Source: Tethya wilhelma
Taxonomy: Eukaryota; Porifera; Demospongiae; Tethyida; Tethyidae
Direction of reading: 5' to 3'
NCBI GenBank assembly: GCA_964030475.1
Contig: CAXIPT010000003.1
Span: forward strand, 2,409,862-2,473,861
DNA: 64,000 bases
Shown here: piece after piece, positions 47,742-57,881 of the stretch
Layout of the letters: every line of letters begins with the position of its first letter
Position numbering within the stretch: the stretch's first letter is position 1
Program-made: the position numbers and the translations under genes
Notes under the pieces: model-generated
Told to the model about the DNA's origin: nothing
The model's database searches: none
Seen by the model: only the letters and a program-made list of their open reading frames with translations

Positions 47742-48757
47742 CTCACTGCTACTAGTAGTCATGACCTACATCTTTGTTGAGCTATACACAGACGATACAT
47801 CTTTATTGTTTGTTTGTGGAAACCTTTTTACAAATGCTTTGTCCGGTTTCGAAATAACTGGGACATTGAGGGATCTCTAGTAGGAGCATTTGCCACATTT
47901 ATCTTGCTTTTTTATGTTAAGATCCTTAACATTTCTTTTTTTGTACTCACACCAAACACTCTTTATGATGTCAATGGAAATCTAATTAAATACTATTTTA
48001 TCACATATGATGCTTTGTATGAGTTTGAATTCTTTGGGCCAGACCATCTTCCCTATGCCTTCATAGCATTGTTCATGGCTATCATTTTCAACATCATCCC
48101 ACTGGTTCTTCTCTGTCTCTACCCTTGTCGCTATATTTCCACAAAATATTGAATCACTTTAATCTTGACTGTTTGACACTACACATCTTCATGGACACAT
48201 TCCATGGCTGCTACAAGCTACAGCCTCGAGACTGTATAGGTATTTTGCTGCTCTTTATATTTTCCTACGAGTTCTAAACCTTGTGTTTTCAGCATTGTAC
48301 ATTGGGCCTGGATACTATTTGTTTGTCAGCGCTATACTTTCATGACTGCATTGAACAGTATTGGTTGCTTCAATCAGACCTTACAAATGAACAATGTACA
48401 CTAGCTGTTTTGGATACAGTTTTCTTTCTGGTTTTAAGTTTGTATGCGCTATAGCATTTTCAAGTTTCCAAGTATAAGGAGACACGAAACGGTGGACATA
48501 GAAATTTTATTGTACATTCTTATTGGTCCGGTTGTCCTATTACTACCTCTATATTGTATGGGACTATTATAGTTTGTTCCATTATTCCTAAGTCTTTACT
48601 GGACAAACTCTACTCTTCATTTCAACGCTGCAAGCACTACATCAAAACTAAGAGAGCTTACTTAGCAGAAACAAGTCATGTTCCACCTCACAGGATTTAC
48701 CATACTGAGGAGTACCCACCTCTCTATACCAGCAACACCACCAGCAATGTACCATGA
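47742..48757 (+). pseudogene. Decayed membrane-protein family copy
   Basis: Pieces in different frames cover the second half of the family: FVELYTDDTSLLFV, WKPFYKCFVRFRNNWDIEGS, TYDALYEFEFFGPDHLPYA, NIIPLVLLCLYPCRY, then MDTFHGCYKLQPRD, and a tail SIIPKSLLDKLYSSFQRC with HRIYHTEEYPPL. Stops near 48150 and several frameshifts make it non-functional. It belongs to a branch closer to the 51272-52092 protein than to the 607/613-aa pair. Confidence 0.7.
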
Positions 48758-48964
48758 AATAGAAATAAATCAGCAAGAACTATAAGACCAAAATGTATGT
48801 GCACATAATTATTATTTCCTAATTGTTTACAAAAGTTTTGTACTACCAAACTACTCATGTTACATATTATTAAATACTTATACACATAGTATTAATTTTA
48901 TATATATGCATGGTGAAATAAAGTATACTTAGCAAAAACAAATTATTAATAAGTAATTAAATTT

Positions 48965-49863
48965 TAAGCTATTCGAGGTGCTGAATCTTCATGCTAGACT
49001 AAGTCATGGTAGCTGTTTTAGACTCTAATTATAGTTCTCCTCACTTAATAACTTTGTTGAGCTACACAGACGCTACATTTTTATTGTTTAGCTTTGGAGA
49101 CTTTTCTACAAATGTTTTGTTCATTTCCAAAAGAACTTATGCTGTCATAGCATTATTTACAGTCATTGTTTTTAACTTCATCCTACTGGTTCTTCTATGT
49201 CTCTACCCTTGTCGCTGTTTCCACAAGATACTAAACTATACTTTAATCTTTGCTGTTTGACGTTATAAATCTTCATGGACACCTTCCACGGCTGTTACAA
49301 GTTACAGCCTCAATAACGTAATTATTTTGCAGTCTTTATGTCTTCCTCTATGTTTTAAACCTCTATTTTGCAGCAACATACATTGGATATGGATACTTCC
49401 TGTTTATAAGTGCTATTTTCATGTTTATGTGTGAACTTGTTGGTATACAATTAAGCCTTATATAAAGACAACTTACAATGCATTAATTGGGTCGACATTT
49501 TTTCTATTTACTCTCAAATTTGACCATGCTCGGATTGTCAAGTTATCAAACTACAAGACACCAATTAAATGCTCTACATAATTTCACTCTGGATCATTTA
49601 ATGGTTCCATTGATGCTAGTGCTATACTATTATACAGTGTTGGATTAATGGTCTATTCAATTATTCCAAACTCTGTACTTCAAAAAGTATGCGTGATTTT
49701 ACAACAGCGCAAGAATAATTATTACATTAGAATAAAGAGAGTTGACCCAGCAGAAGGGCCACTAGTCTTGCTGTACAGGTTTTACCATGCTGAGGAGTAC
49801 CCTCGTCTCTTACCAGCAACACCACCAGCAACATACAATGAAATAAACAAAGTTACTTACTAA
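48965..49863 (+). pseudogene. Decayed membrane-protein family copy, inverted partner of 41740-42770
   Basis: Readable pieces are VLDSNYSSPHLITLLSY, VIVFNFILLVLLCLYPCRCF and a tail with IIPNSVLQKVCVILQQR and FYHAEEYPRLLPATPP. Frame breaks are numerous. Together with 41740-42770 it forms a diverged inverted repeat about 6 kb apart. Confidence 0.65.
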
Positions 49864-49875
49864 TAATTATAACAA

Positions 49876-49935
49876 GTAAAAAAAAAACATTGGAAATGTA
49901 ATGAGACACAGGAATGGCTAAATCGTAAAAAGAAT
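49876..49935 (+). mobile_element. Left arm of a subfamily 2 hairpin module, cut at an N
   Basis: caagtaaaaaaaaaacattgg through aggaatggctaaatcgtaa matches the start of the element at 21524 almost base for base, then stops at the N at 49936. Confidence 0.75.
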
Positions 49936-49936
49936 N
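49936..49936. other. Single-N assembly join
   Basis: Falls 60 bp inside a hairpin element arm. The sequence after it (agagagagagaaaatg) is unrelated to the element. Confidence 0.7.
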
Positions 49937-50465
49937 AGAGAGAGAGAAAATGACTACTAACCTTTCAGTGTGTTTCACATTCCGAGGGTTGATTACAATT
50001 ATCACCTAATGTGATAGTATAGTAGCAATTGACAAGTAGGTTTCAGTGTAGAAAGTAGAAAAGTACTATACTGTAACAATGTGATACTGAGCACACTCTT
50101 TGTGTCCACAAGCCTTTTCTTAGTAAAATAAAAGCCACTGTCAGAAAATGGAGATGTATGCATGTTCAAATTTAAAAGGACATTGTCTCCAGTAAATCAA
50201 TTTCAGGTATGTCTTAAGACATGCTTAGAGTATAGGCAAAAAATGGTGTCCAAATAGATTACTAATTAAGTGTTACTCTAACTGCATGCCTCTTCTGGAA
50301 AAATTAATGGCTATATCCATTTAATATTATGTCAGCTTCTATCAGTGCCTTAATTCCATGACAATATTTCTCAGCAGAATTGTTCTACCAGAACTCACAG
50401 AAAGTTACAGTTCGCATTGATTGGTATTTGAAACCTTGATTTTTTTTTGAGGAATGTACATAAGT
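49937..50465. other. Non-coding spacer
   Basis: No exon or repeat recognised. Confidence 0.4.
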
Positions 50466-50466
50466 A

Positions 50467-50533
<67 letters not shown>

Positions 50534-50578
50534 CGCACACACCACACACGCACACACGCACACACGCACACACGCATG
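50466..50578. repeat. (CA)n microsatellite with CACG interruptions
   Basis: About 55 CA units, pure at first and then interrupted by regularly spaced cg, as acacacgc steps. Translations across it (poly Thr-His or Val-Cys) are not genes. Confidence 0.95.
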
Positions 50579-51067
50579 CACCTCTGCAAATGCCAAGCCT
50601 ATATATATGTATAATTTTTGTATACACGCCTGTTGTTGAGAAGTTGTAATAATAACTTTGTAAGTTACAGTAATTGCTAAAGTATCAACCGAAACTATCA
50701 AAAACATTCTTTTAATATTCTAGCTACTGGAAACAAAATTAAAACTCCCAAAGCAATACATGCGTACTTGTAAGCACAGCAACTAACAAAAACTGAAAGT
50801 AGTGAACACTACATCAAAGATGATCAAAGCTAGATCAAAGCTAGATTGTACATTTACATTGTACACAACAACACCTAAGTTGATTACTTTGCACAGAAGC
50901 AATGAATTCTAGCCCAATATGTCAAGCTATAAAAGTACTAGGCTTGCTCAGGAATACTCATAGATTGTACCGTCAAGTTCGAGTATAGAAGGTATATTAA
51001 TATTTTTTAAAATACTGTACGAATAGATTCTTAAAATATGTACTAGCTGTTCTGACATGGCTGTCCA

Positions 51068-51270
51068 TTGTCTCAGCTAGCTCTGTGGAAAAGGCCACTT
51101 GTCCATTGTGGACTGTACCAATATAAAATGATGGAACTGAGACTTGTAAGTGTGGGGATTCTGTTAAAGAAAACAAAGTTTAATTTAGATGTCACCATAG
51201 TAATAGTACTATCCAGCATATTTTATAGGTGTGCCACTGCAAGCCAAGAAAATCGTCATATGTATTTGCC
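51068..51270 (+). pseudogene. Chimeric fragment of two membrane-protein paralogues
   Basis: Up to about 51170 the sequence follows the 51272-52092 type gene start (ttgtccattgtggactgtac, gggattctgttaaagaaa). At acaaagtttaatttagatg it switches to the signal-peptide region of the 613-aa type (DVTIVIVLSSIFYRCATASQ). It is then cut by the N at 51271. The switch occurs at an A-rich microhomology. Confidence 0.65.
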
Positions 51271-51271
51271 N
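51271..51271. other. Single-N assembly join at the centre of an inverted repeat
   Basis: Left is a plus-strand gene fragment, right is a minus-strand one; both are truncated here. Confidence 0.75.
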
Positions 51272-52092
51272 AAGATGTAAGTGAATACAACTAGTAGCAG
51301 TGGGTAAACAGCTACCACATAGTCTAGCATGAGAGTCTGGAGTGCTGTTAGGTTAGGATGCAAGCAAAATGGAGAATACAATCCTCGAAAAAAATCAAGA
51401 TTCCAAATACCAATCAACGTAAAATAAGTTCCTGCCAGTTCCGGTCGAACAATTCTGCTGAGAAATATTGTCATGGAAGGCACTGATAGAAGCTGGCATA
51501 TGAGCACATAGCCATTGATTATTCCAGAAGAGGCAGTTATCCTGAACAGGACCACTAGAATGTAGAAGACAGTGAGAGGAAGAAATGCCACAGCTAGGTA
51601 CTTCAACCAGTTGTACTTGTAGTGAGAGCATTCAACACATGCAATGCTATAAGAGTAGACAGGATAGGTATAACCTTCTTCACAGCTGGTGCACATTAGA
51701 CCAGTCTGATGCTTGTAGTGGATACAGTTTCTATCTGGACAGTAATTTGTTAAATGGCACATCAAGGGGTTGTTTCTATGGTAGAGTTTAGGCAAATTTG
51801 TATAATGGCATATCAGATCTTTTCCACCAATGGCGTGATGGTAACATGGTCCGACCACTGTTGTGTTCAACACTTCACTGTACGTCATACAGTGAAACAG
51901 AGCTATTGAAATATTCAGATCTGGTTCACATTGAACAATTTCTTTAACAGAATCCCCACACTTACAAGTCTCAGTTCCATCATTTTGTATTGGTACAGTC
52001 CACAGGGGACAAGTGGCCTTTTTCGCAGAGTTAGCTGAGACAATGGACAGCCATGTCAGAACAGCTAGTACATATTTTAAGAATCTGTTCAT
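51272..52092 (-). CDS. Cys-rich membrane protein of a second branch, N-terminal 273 residues
   Basis: ATG at 52092. Signal peptide is about 1-22 (VLAVLTWLSIVSANS). The ectodomain has CPLWTVPIQNDGTETCKCG and LMCTSCEEGYTYPVYSYS. The first membrane helix follows (NWLKYLAVAFLPLTVFYIL), then the family hallmark GIWNLDFFRGLYSPFCLHP, and the frame runs into the N at 51271 at YPLLLVVFTY. Clearly homologous to the 607/613-aa proteins but much more diverged, so the family has at least two branches. The frame is intact as far as it goes; the missing half may be a decayed piece such as 47742-48757. Confidence 0.75.
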
Positions 52093-52469
52093 ACAGTATT
52101 TTAATATGCCTTCTATACTTGAACTTGACAGTACAATCTATGAGTATTCCTGAGCAAGCTTAGTACTTTTATAGCTTGACATATTGGGCTAGAATTCACA
52201 GCTTCTGTGGAAAGTAACCAACTTAGGTGTTGTTGTGTACAATGTAAATGTACAATCTAGCTTTGATCATCTTTGATGTAGTGTTCACTATTTTCAGTTT
52301 TTGTTAGTTGCTGTGATTACAAGTACGCATGTATTGCTTTGGGAGTTTTAATTTTGTTTCCAGTAGCTAGAATATTAAAAGAATGTTTTTGATTGTTTCA
52401 GTTGATACTTTAGCAATTACTCATCATAGCTACTCAACAATTAACAGGTGTGTACAAAAATTATACGGA

Positions 52470-52620
52470 TCAAAGAGAGTTGAGTGAATAATCTTAGCAG
52501 CACAGAGCATATCATCACACAGATCTTTGCAAACAGAGCCATACGATCCAATACCAATAGTTTGATCCTTTAGGAGTTGAATTGATCTAAAACCTCTAAA
52601 ACCTCAACCTCCACCTCTTT
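52470..52620 (-). pseudogene. Kinase N-lobe fragment of the kinase-kelch family
   Basis: The minus strand encodes the glycine loop region (tattggatcgtatggctct) and the following LLCAAKIIH-like stretch ending at an aactctctttgatcc equivalent. About 45 codons, bounded on both sides by unrelated sequence. Confidence 0.7.
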
Positions 52621-52812
52621 TGTTGTAAACAAGATAAACAAGATCATGAATTTTCTCTAGTGGAACAATGAATAATTAAGCTTGAATCACGAGTAAATAA
52701 TAATTATGGATGTGCACAATTATTGGTAACCTTTGAAACTTAAGCTAGGCTATATTTATTTTTAGTATGATAATTTAAAGTAATTATTAGGTTTCAAACT
52801 TTCAGTATCTCA

Positions 52813-53325
52813 TGTATGTACAGTAGGAATGGGCCAAATGTCCCACAGACACAATACAAATTTAGTGTTTATTACTATAAAAGTTATCTAGCAAGGCAAA
52901 GTTAAGCCTTTAAACTTGCTCAGAAGCTCTCTTAGATAAATTAACAACAGCATGCAAGGCCTAAATCTTACAGAAACTTTCATAATCACTCATTACAGAG
53001 AGCTAGTTGGTAGCTACGCCCACGCAATTTTGTTCTAACTTACCTCCTTACTTTCCAGCTTACCTACTGACTTACTTGAAAGTGATTTCCAGAGATTGAG
53101 CTAGACTACACGAAGCAACTTTTTCTCATCTGGACTAGAGCCTTTTACACTTGCTTTCTGCCTAGATACGAATTTGTTAAAGCAAGAGCTAGAGCCCATT
53201 AATACTTAGTATACAAGTATTATAAACTTGAAATTTTATAAAAATTAGCAAAGTAGGAATGGCAGTTTTGCAAAAAGTAAGAAAACAAACATAGCTCTGA
53301 ATTTTGGCACATGACTACTTTATTT
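52813..53325 (+). mobile_element. Old, degraded hairpin element
   Basis: agtaggaatgggccaaatgt marks a decayed A end, followed by a recognisable body (acttacttgaaagtgatttcc). The left arm of a B module ends near ggcacatgactactttat. The right B arm is missing. Confidence 0.65.
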
Positions 53326-53449
53326 TCAAACCTTTAGTCTCCATATATCAAAACATTGTTTTCATATTAAATTTTGGCCACATTGAGATTGTTTAAATTA
53401 AAGCCACTCTTTCACAGAAGCGGTAGTATACTCAAAGTTATAATACGTA

Positions 53450-53584
53450 ATGAAGCTACAAACAGATCACATGTACAGTCAAAAATTGACTATGCGTACA
53501 AGACTACAAGTTTGCTTGGACAATGGTAGTTTTGGAGAAAATGCCAGGCTGCTGGCATGCTTAGAATCCTTACAGCAGCAGATG
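53450..53584 (+). CDS. Possible isolated exon, unrecognised
   Basis: An ATG at 53450 opens MKLQTDHMYSQKLTMRTRL, then CLDNGSFGENARLLACLESL, then QQQM, and meets a good donor (atg|gtaagc) at 53585. No acceptor, partner exon or homology is recognised. It may be chance. Confidence 0.2.
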
Positions 53585-54149
53585 GTAAGCGCTTCACATC
53601 TATCTCAAAGACAGTCAGTAGCAAAAAGTACTGTAACAGTTTGTGTCACTATGAGAAGTTCTGAGCATAGGAATGAGACTAAGGTATAGTACCAAGTGTG
53701 CTCTCAACTCCATTCATTTGGTTCCTGGAACTCAAGCACATTTGCTTCTTGAGCTATCAAGCTTCTTTTTTGCCTTCCCTTCGTTCTACTCCTTAATTGG
53801 CTTTTGAGCATTTTTTACTGAAACTAGACACGTGGATATTAGCAAAGAACTGCGACATTGGGAATTATGCAAAGTAATATTGCATTTCAATGACGTATAC
53901 GCTACTAATCAGATTTGAAAATTGATAATCTAGAAGATCTACATTCATATAATATTATTATGTATAGCTAATGGCCTTGTATTATTTTTATCAATTAATT
54001 AACCTACCTGATTGTCTTATAATACTATTGTTTTTATAACTCAGCTAGTATAAAATTTAAAATTTATTGCCTACATTAATTTTGCTGAATGCCATTATTA
54101 TATAAGCACCATTTCCGAACAGAATGCATGTATACATATTAAAGTATAA

Positions 54150-54543
54150 CATATTACAAGTATAGTAAAAATTTCATAAAAATTAGCAGTGTAGGAATGG
54201 GCAGTGCTGCAAAAAGAAAGGAAACAAGGCTGGGACTTTAAATTTCGGCACATGACTACTTCATTTTCATTTTCGATTCCTCATGTATCCAGTCATATAA
54301 AATAAATATTGATATGGTTCAAACAATGCTACATGTACATGTCCATTGATATTATAATAATTGTAGAATCATGCTTAAAATTCTGATTCCAATTAAGTCT
54401 TAGAAGGTATACAGGTAACCTATGTGAGCTTGGAAACTTTGAAAATGAAGTAGTCATGTGCCGAAATTTAAAGTCCCAGCCTTGTTTCCTTTCTTTTTGC
54501 AGCACTGCCCATTCCTACACTGCTAATTTTTATGAAATTTTTA
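54150..54543. mobile_element. Stand-alone B hairpin module, variant sequence
   Basis: Left arm about 54158-54275 and right arm about 54440-54543 around a spacer of about 165 bp. Both arms carry the variant ctgggactttaaattt (and its complement) where the standard B module has catgtctcaatttc. The module ends at the N at 54544. Confidence 0.75.
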
Positions 54544-54544
54544 N
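54544..54544. other. Single-N assembly join
   Basis: Joins the end of one B module to the middle of another (ccaagagttggttataaaa), a typical collapse at a repeat. Confidence 0.75.
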
Positions 54545-54982
54545 CCAAGAGTTGGTTATAAAAATGAAGTAGTCATGTGCCGAAATTGAGACATTCCTTG
54601 TTCCAATACTTTTTACCGCACTGCTCATTCCTACACTATTAATTTTTGAAATTTTTATTACTTGTTCATTCACTTTTTTTACAACACTACAGTGTGGAGA
54701 CTATCAGAGACTGGTTAGTCCTTACAAAAAGCTTGAGTAGCAGCTACATGCACTACATTAGACTAAGGAGCCTAATGCACATGTGTATAACAATGCCACG
54801 TGGATAATGACCTTTGAACCCTACCTACAAATGGCTACATAGAAGTACATGAATTTATACTCTCAGTTCAAAGCTTTCTAGTTTTTGTTTAGGCTTATTT
54901 GTGATGTTAACGAGTATCAAGGAATGTACTACCTATGAAAAGGACTGACTTTGTGCTATCAAAGTTGGCTCAACACATTCTG

Positions 54983-55722
54983 CTCAGTGTAGTTAAGGAT
55001 GCCTCAAATTTTAAGGAAATTAAGGACATATCAGTGTAGTCATGCCTCAAATTTTAAGGAAGTTAAGTACATAATTAAAGGTTTACTTCTTCGTGTTTTA
55101 ACTATATTTTGTGACTGGAAGACCAAACTTAATCGTATTTTTATTGTATTGGATACAAATTGGGAAAATGAAAATGAAATAACACTTGTGGGCATGGCTA
55201 CAGACAAATACTTTTGTGAATGCAGAGCTGAATGTTTATTTGAAGAGGCATTTTTCCCCTTATCTAGTACATCTTAACCATACAATATTAGATCTGCCCG
55301 GAAAATGGGGTACCCATCATTAATTAGTGAGAAATAATCAATACGCATATGTATTTAGGTGTGCAATATTTAGAAATAGGCCTATTTCTCTCTGTTTCTA
55401 CCTAATAAAGTTTGTAAGACCAAGTTTCCAAGCAGATTCAAAATCTTGAAGATAAATACAATATTCTGACAAAATATGACATTGTGAAAATAAATATCCA
55501 GCTCTGCATCTTTGCATTAAGGTCTTACAAAGAGGACATCATCCTGTCCCACCCCTACGGGTCACATGACATTCACACTTGAAAATATTTTCTATCATTG
55601 GTCAAACAATCAATGGATGTAAGGTTTTGGTGAATATAATAAATTCCTGAAGAGATATCCAAACTACAAATTGTACATTATTAGGCTATTTTAAAAGTTG
55701 AGGCAGCCTTAACTACACTGAG
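54983..55722. mobile_element. 740-bp terminal-inverted-repeat element with 2-bp TG duplication
   Basis: Termini are ctcagtgtagttaaggatgc and, on the complement, ctcagtgtagttaaggctgc; the inverted repeat extends about 33 bp. The undisturbed sequence in sister elements reads cattctggttctc. Here it is cattctg, element, tggttctc, so TG is duplicated. The left end contains a 42-bp tandem repeat (gcctcaaattttaagga twice). A 92-codon frame from 54999 starts inside the repeat and is not convincing. Confidence 0.75.
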
Positions 55723-55910
55723 TGGTTCTCTGGAAATGCTTTTCAAGTAAGTCAGTTAGAAAGTACGTTAGGAGTAAAAATGGCACTGTTGAGGCTTCCC
55801 ACTAGCTCTCTCTACGAGTGCTGAGGAAAGTTTCTGTGAGTTTTAGGCCTTGCATGCGATTGGTAATCTGTCGGTTAGAGCCTCTGGGCAAGTTCGAAGG
55901 TTTAATTTTT

Positions 55911-56424
55911 GTTGATGTATATATGCTTCTTTTTGCATTTAGTTTAGGTTTGTGAACATGTTTGTGTATCCTTACCATATTCGGTCATTCGCCTACGAAG
56001 CATTTTGTATTAATACATATGATCTAATGTAAACGTTTACTGTGAGTTGGTTTTGTCACCTTCACCACCATGCAATTCATGTCTCCAGTGGTTCGCCACT
56101 TTATTGCTCACAATGTAACTAGTCATGCCAGTTTCTTTGTCCCATGTCATACCTGTTTTATTGTTACTTGTTTAACCACACACATGCCAGTTCATCTTAT
56201 CTTAGGCTATTTAAGCTATACTCATTCACATATGTTTTAGGTTCGTGTTTGAGTTCATCTACATTGTATTGTAATGCAAAATTGAGTCAAGAACATTTTC
56301 TTACTCTAAGTCACTTGCAATTGCTGCCAGTCAGTGAATGTGCATACAGTGCTTATAGTTTTGAGTTTAGCCAGCCTAGACCTAATCAGTAAATCAGTCT
56401 TGTTGTGTCAAGAAAGAGCTCAAC
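55911..56424. mobile_element. 514-bp insertion resembling a solo LTR
   Basis: Termini gttga and tcaac are inverted to each other, with aatttt on both sides where sister elements have a single copy. The interior has ggctatttaagctatac, a possible core promoter, and no ORF of note. The size and ends fit a solo LTR or a small foldback element; a clean 5-bp duplication is not seen. Confidence 0.55.
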
Positions 56425-56527
56425 AATTTTGTTTTGATAGATTTTTATGATCATATTAAACATTTTGTATTGTGTCTATGGGACATTCGGCCCATTCCTA
56501 CTATACATACTACCGTACGTATACATG

Positions 56528-57493
56528 ATAGTAAAAATTTTAAAAAATAAGTAGTGTAGGAATGGGCAGTGCGGTAAAAAGTATTGGAACAAGGCAAGAT
56601 CTCAAGTTCGGCACATGACTACTTCATTTGTTTTCTTGATCCCTCATACGGATTTCCTGTTGTGATGATCTGTACATCAATATTATTGCATTGGTTCAAA
56701 TTTCTACTATAGCTGATCACTTGCATTGGCTAATCAATGGAGTAAACAATAACAGACAGGTATACAACCTAAACTGGACAGGCAGCCAACTTGAAATGAA
56801 GTAGTCATGTGCCAAACTTGAGACTGTGCCTTGTTCCAATACTTTTTACCGCACTGCCCATTCCTACACATTGTTCATTCTTTTTTTTCAACACTACAGT
56901 GTGGAAACTATCAGAGACTGGTTAGTCTGTACAAAAAGGTTGAGTAATGGCTACATGCACTTCATTATGCTGGAGGCTAGTGCGCATGCGCATAAAATGC
57001 CACGTGGATAGAGAATGACCTTTGAACTCTATCTGCAAAGATGGCTGCATTGTACGTGAATTTATATGCTAGACTAGGTTTTAAAGCTTTCTAGTTTTTG
57101 TTTAGGCCTATTTATGATGAAAATGAGTACCAAGGAATGTAGTACCCATGAAAAGAACTTACTCTGTGCCGTCAAAGTTGGCTCAACACATTCTGGTTCT
57201 CTGGAAATCCTTTTCAAGTAAGTCAGTTAGGAACTGAAGTAAGTAAGTAAGTAAGTATGTGAACAAAAATGGCACTATGGTGGCTTCCCACTAGCGCTCT
57301 CTACAAGTGCTGCGGAAAGTTTTTGTGAGTTTTAGTACTTGCATGCAATCGGTAATCTGTCATTGAAAGCTTCTGAGCAACTTTAAAGGTTCAATTTTGT
57401 TTGACTAGATTTTTATGGTGGCCAAACATTTTGTATTGTGTCTATGGGACAGTCGGCCCATTCCTACTATAAGTACGGTAGTACGTATACATG
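56528..57493 (-). mobile_element. Composite hairpin element, subfamily 1, with flipped terminal loop
   Basis: Starts gtaaaaattttaaaaaataag directly after the previous element and contains a B module (arms about 56528-56630 and 56793-56875). It has gcgcatgcgc at 56982-56991 and a GTAA run at 57236-57258. It ends agtac-ggta-gtacgtatac at 57471-57490. All other copies in this orientation have tacc in the loop; here it is ggta, so the loop is inverted. Confidence 0.85.
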
Positions 57494-57881
57494 ATAGGAA
57501 TTGTTCCACTGAGCTATATATTTTTTTAATATAAATTATGTGAGTTAATTGTAGCATGTATACGTGCCGGTTATTTTTTCAACGTTGTGTCACACTCAAT
57601 TTTATTGTATGCAGTTACATGAATAAATCATTTTTGAATTATTCATTTATATGATTAATATTGTTAATATTATTATTCATGACCCTGTTTACAGTTAACA
57701 GCAAGGCAAAAAGAATAAAGAAGTCACGGTCAGTCCACTACTTATTGAATAATTGATACCTATACAACTAACAAATAAGATAAGTAACTAAGACTGAACA
57801 CATAGAATAATTACTATTTTTTAATCTTATAGCACACTTGACAATAATTTGCTGCTGTCTATATATTCTATGCAGGCTAGT
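57494..57881. other. 5' flank of kinase-kelch paralogue
   Basis: AT-rich. A tatgcag acceptor-like site immediately precedes the ATG. No upstream exon recognised. Confidence 0.4.

Larger units (their letters stand above)
50600..52470. repeat. Large inverted repeat (arms about 50600-51170 and 51960-52470)
   Basis: The left arm is the reverse complement of the start and 5' flank of the membrane-protein gene at 51272-52092, with high but not perfect identity and small indels. The single N at 51271 lies between the arms. It may be a true palindromic duplication or a head-to-head join of two alleles. Confidence 0.75.
54545..56527 (-). mobile_element. Composite hairpin element, subfamily 1, with two nested insertions
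   Basis: Begins inside the B spacer, continues through the right B arm and body, and ends in the A hairpin at about 56500-56525. The body is split by a 740-bp inverted-repeat element (54983-55722) and a 514-bp LTR-like insertion (55911-56424). Removing both restores the 1-kb layout of the other copies. It is followed directly, head to tail, by the next element. Confidence 0.8.

Noticed and set aside
50385..50707. Open frames of 61-100 codons across the CA microsatellite
   Set aside because: They translate the dinucleotide repeat (Val-Cys or Thr-His runs) in several frames at once and have no splice or start context.
54999..55277. 92-codon frame inside the 740-bp inverted-repeat element
   Set aside because: Begins within a tandem repeat and shows no transposase motif; the element seems non-coding.
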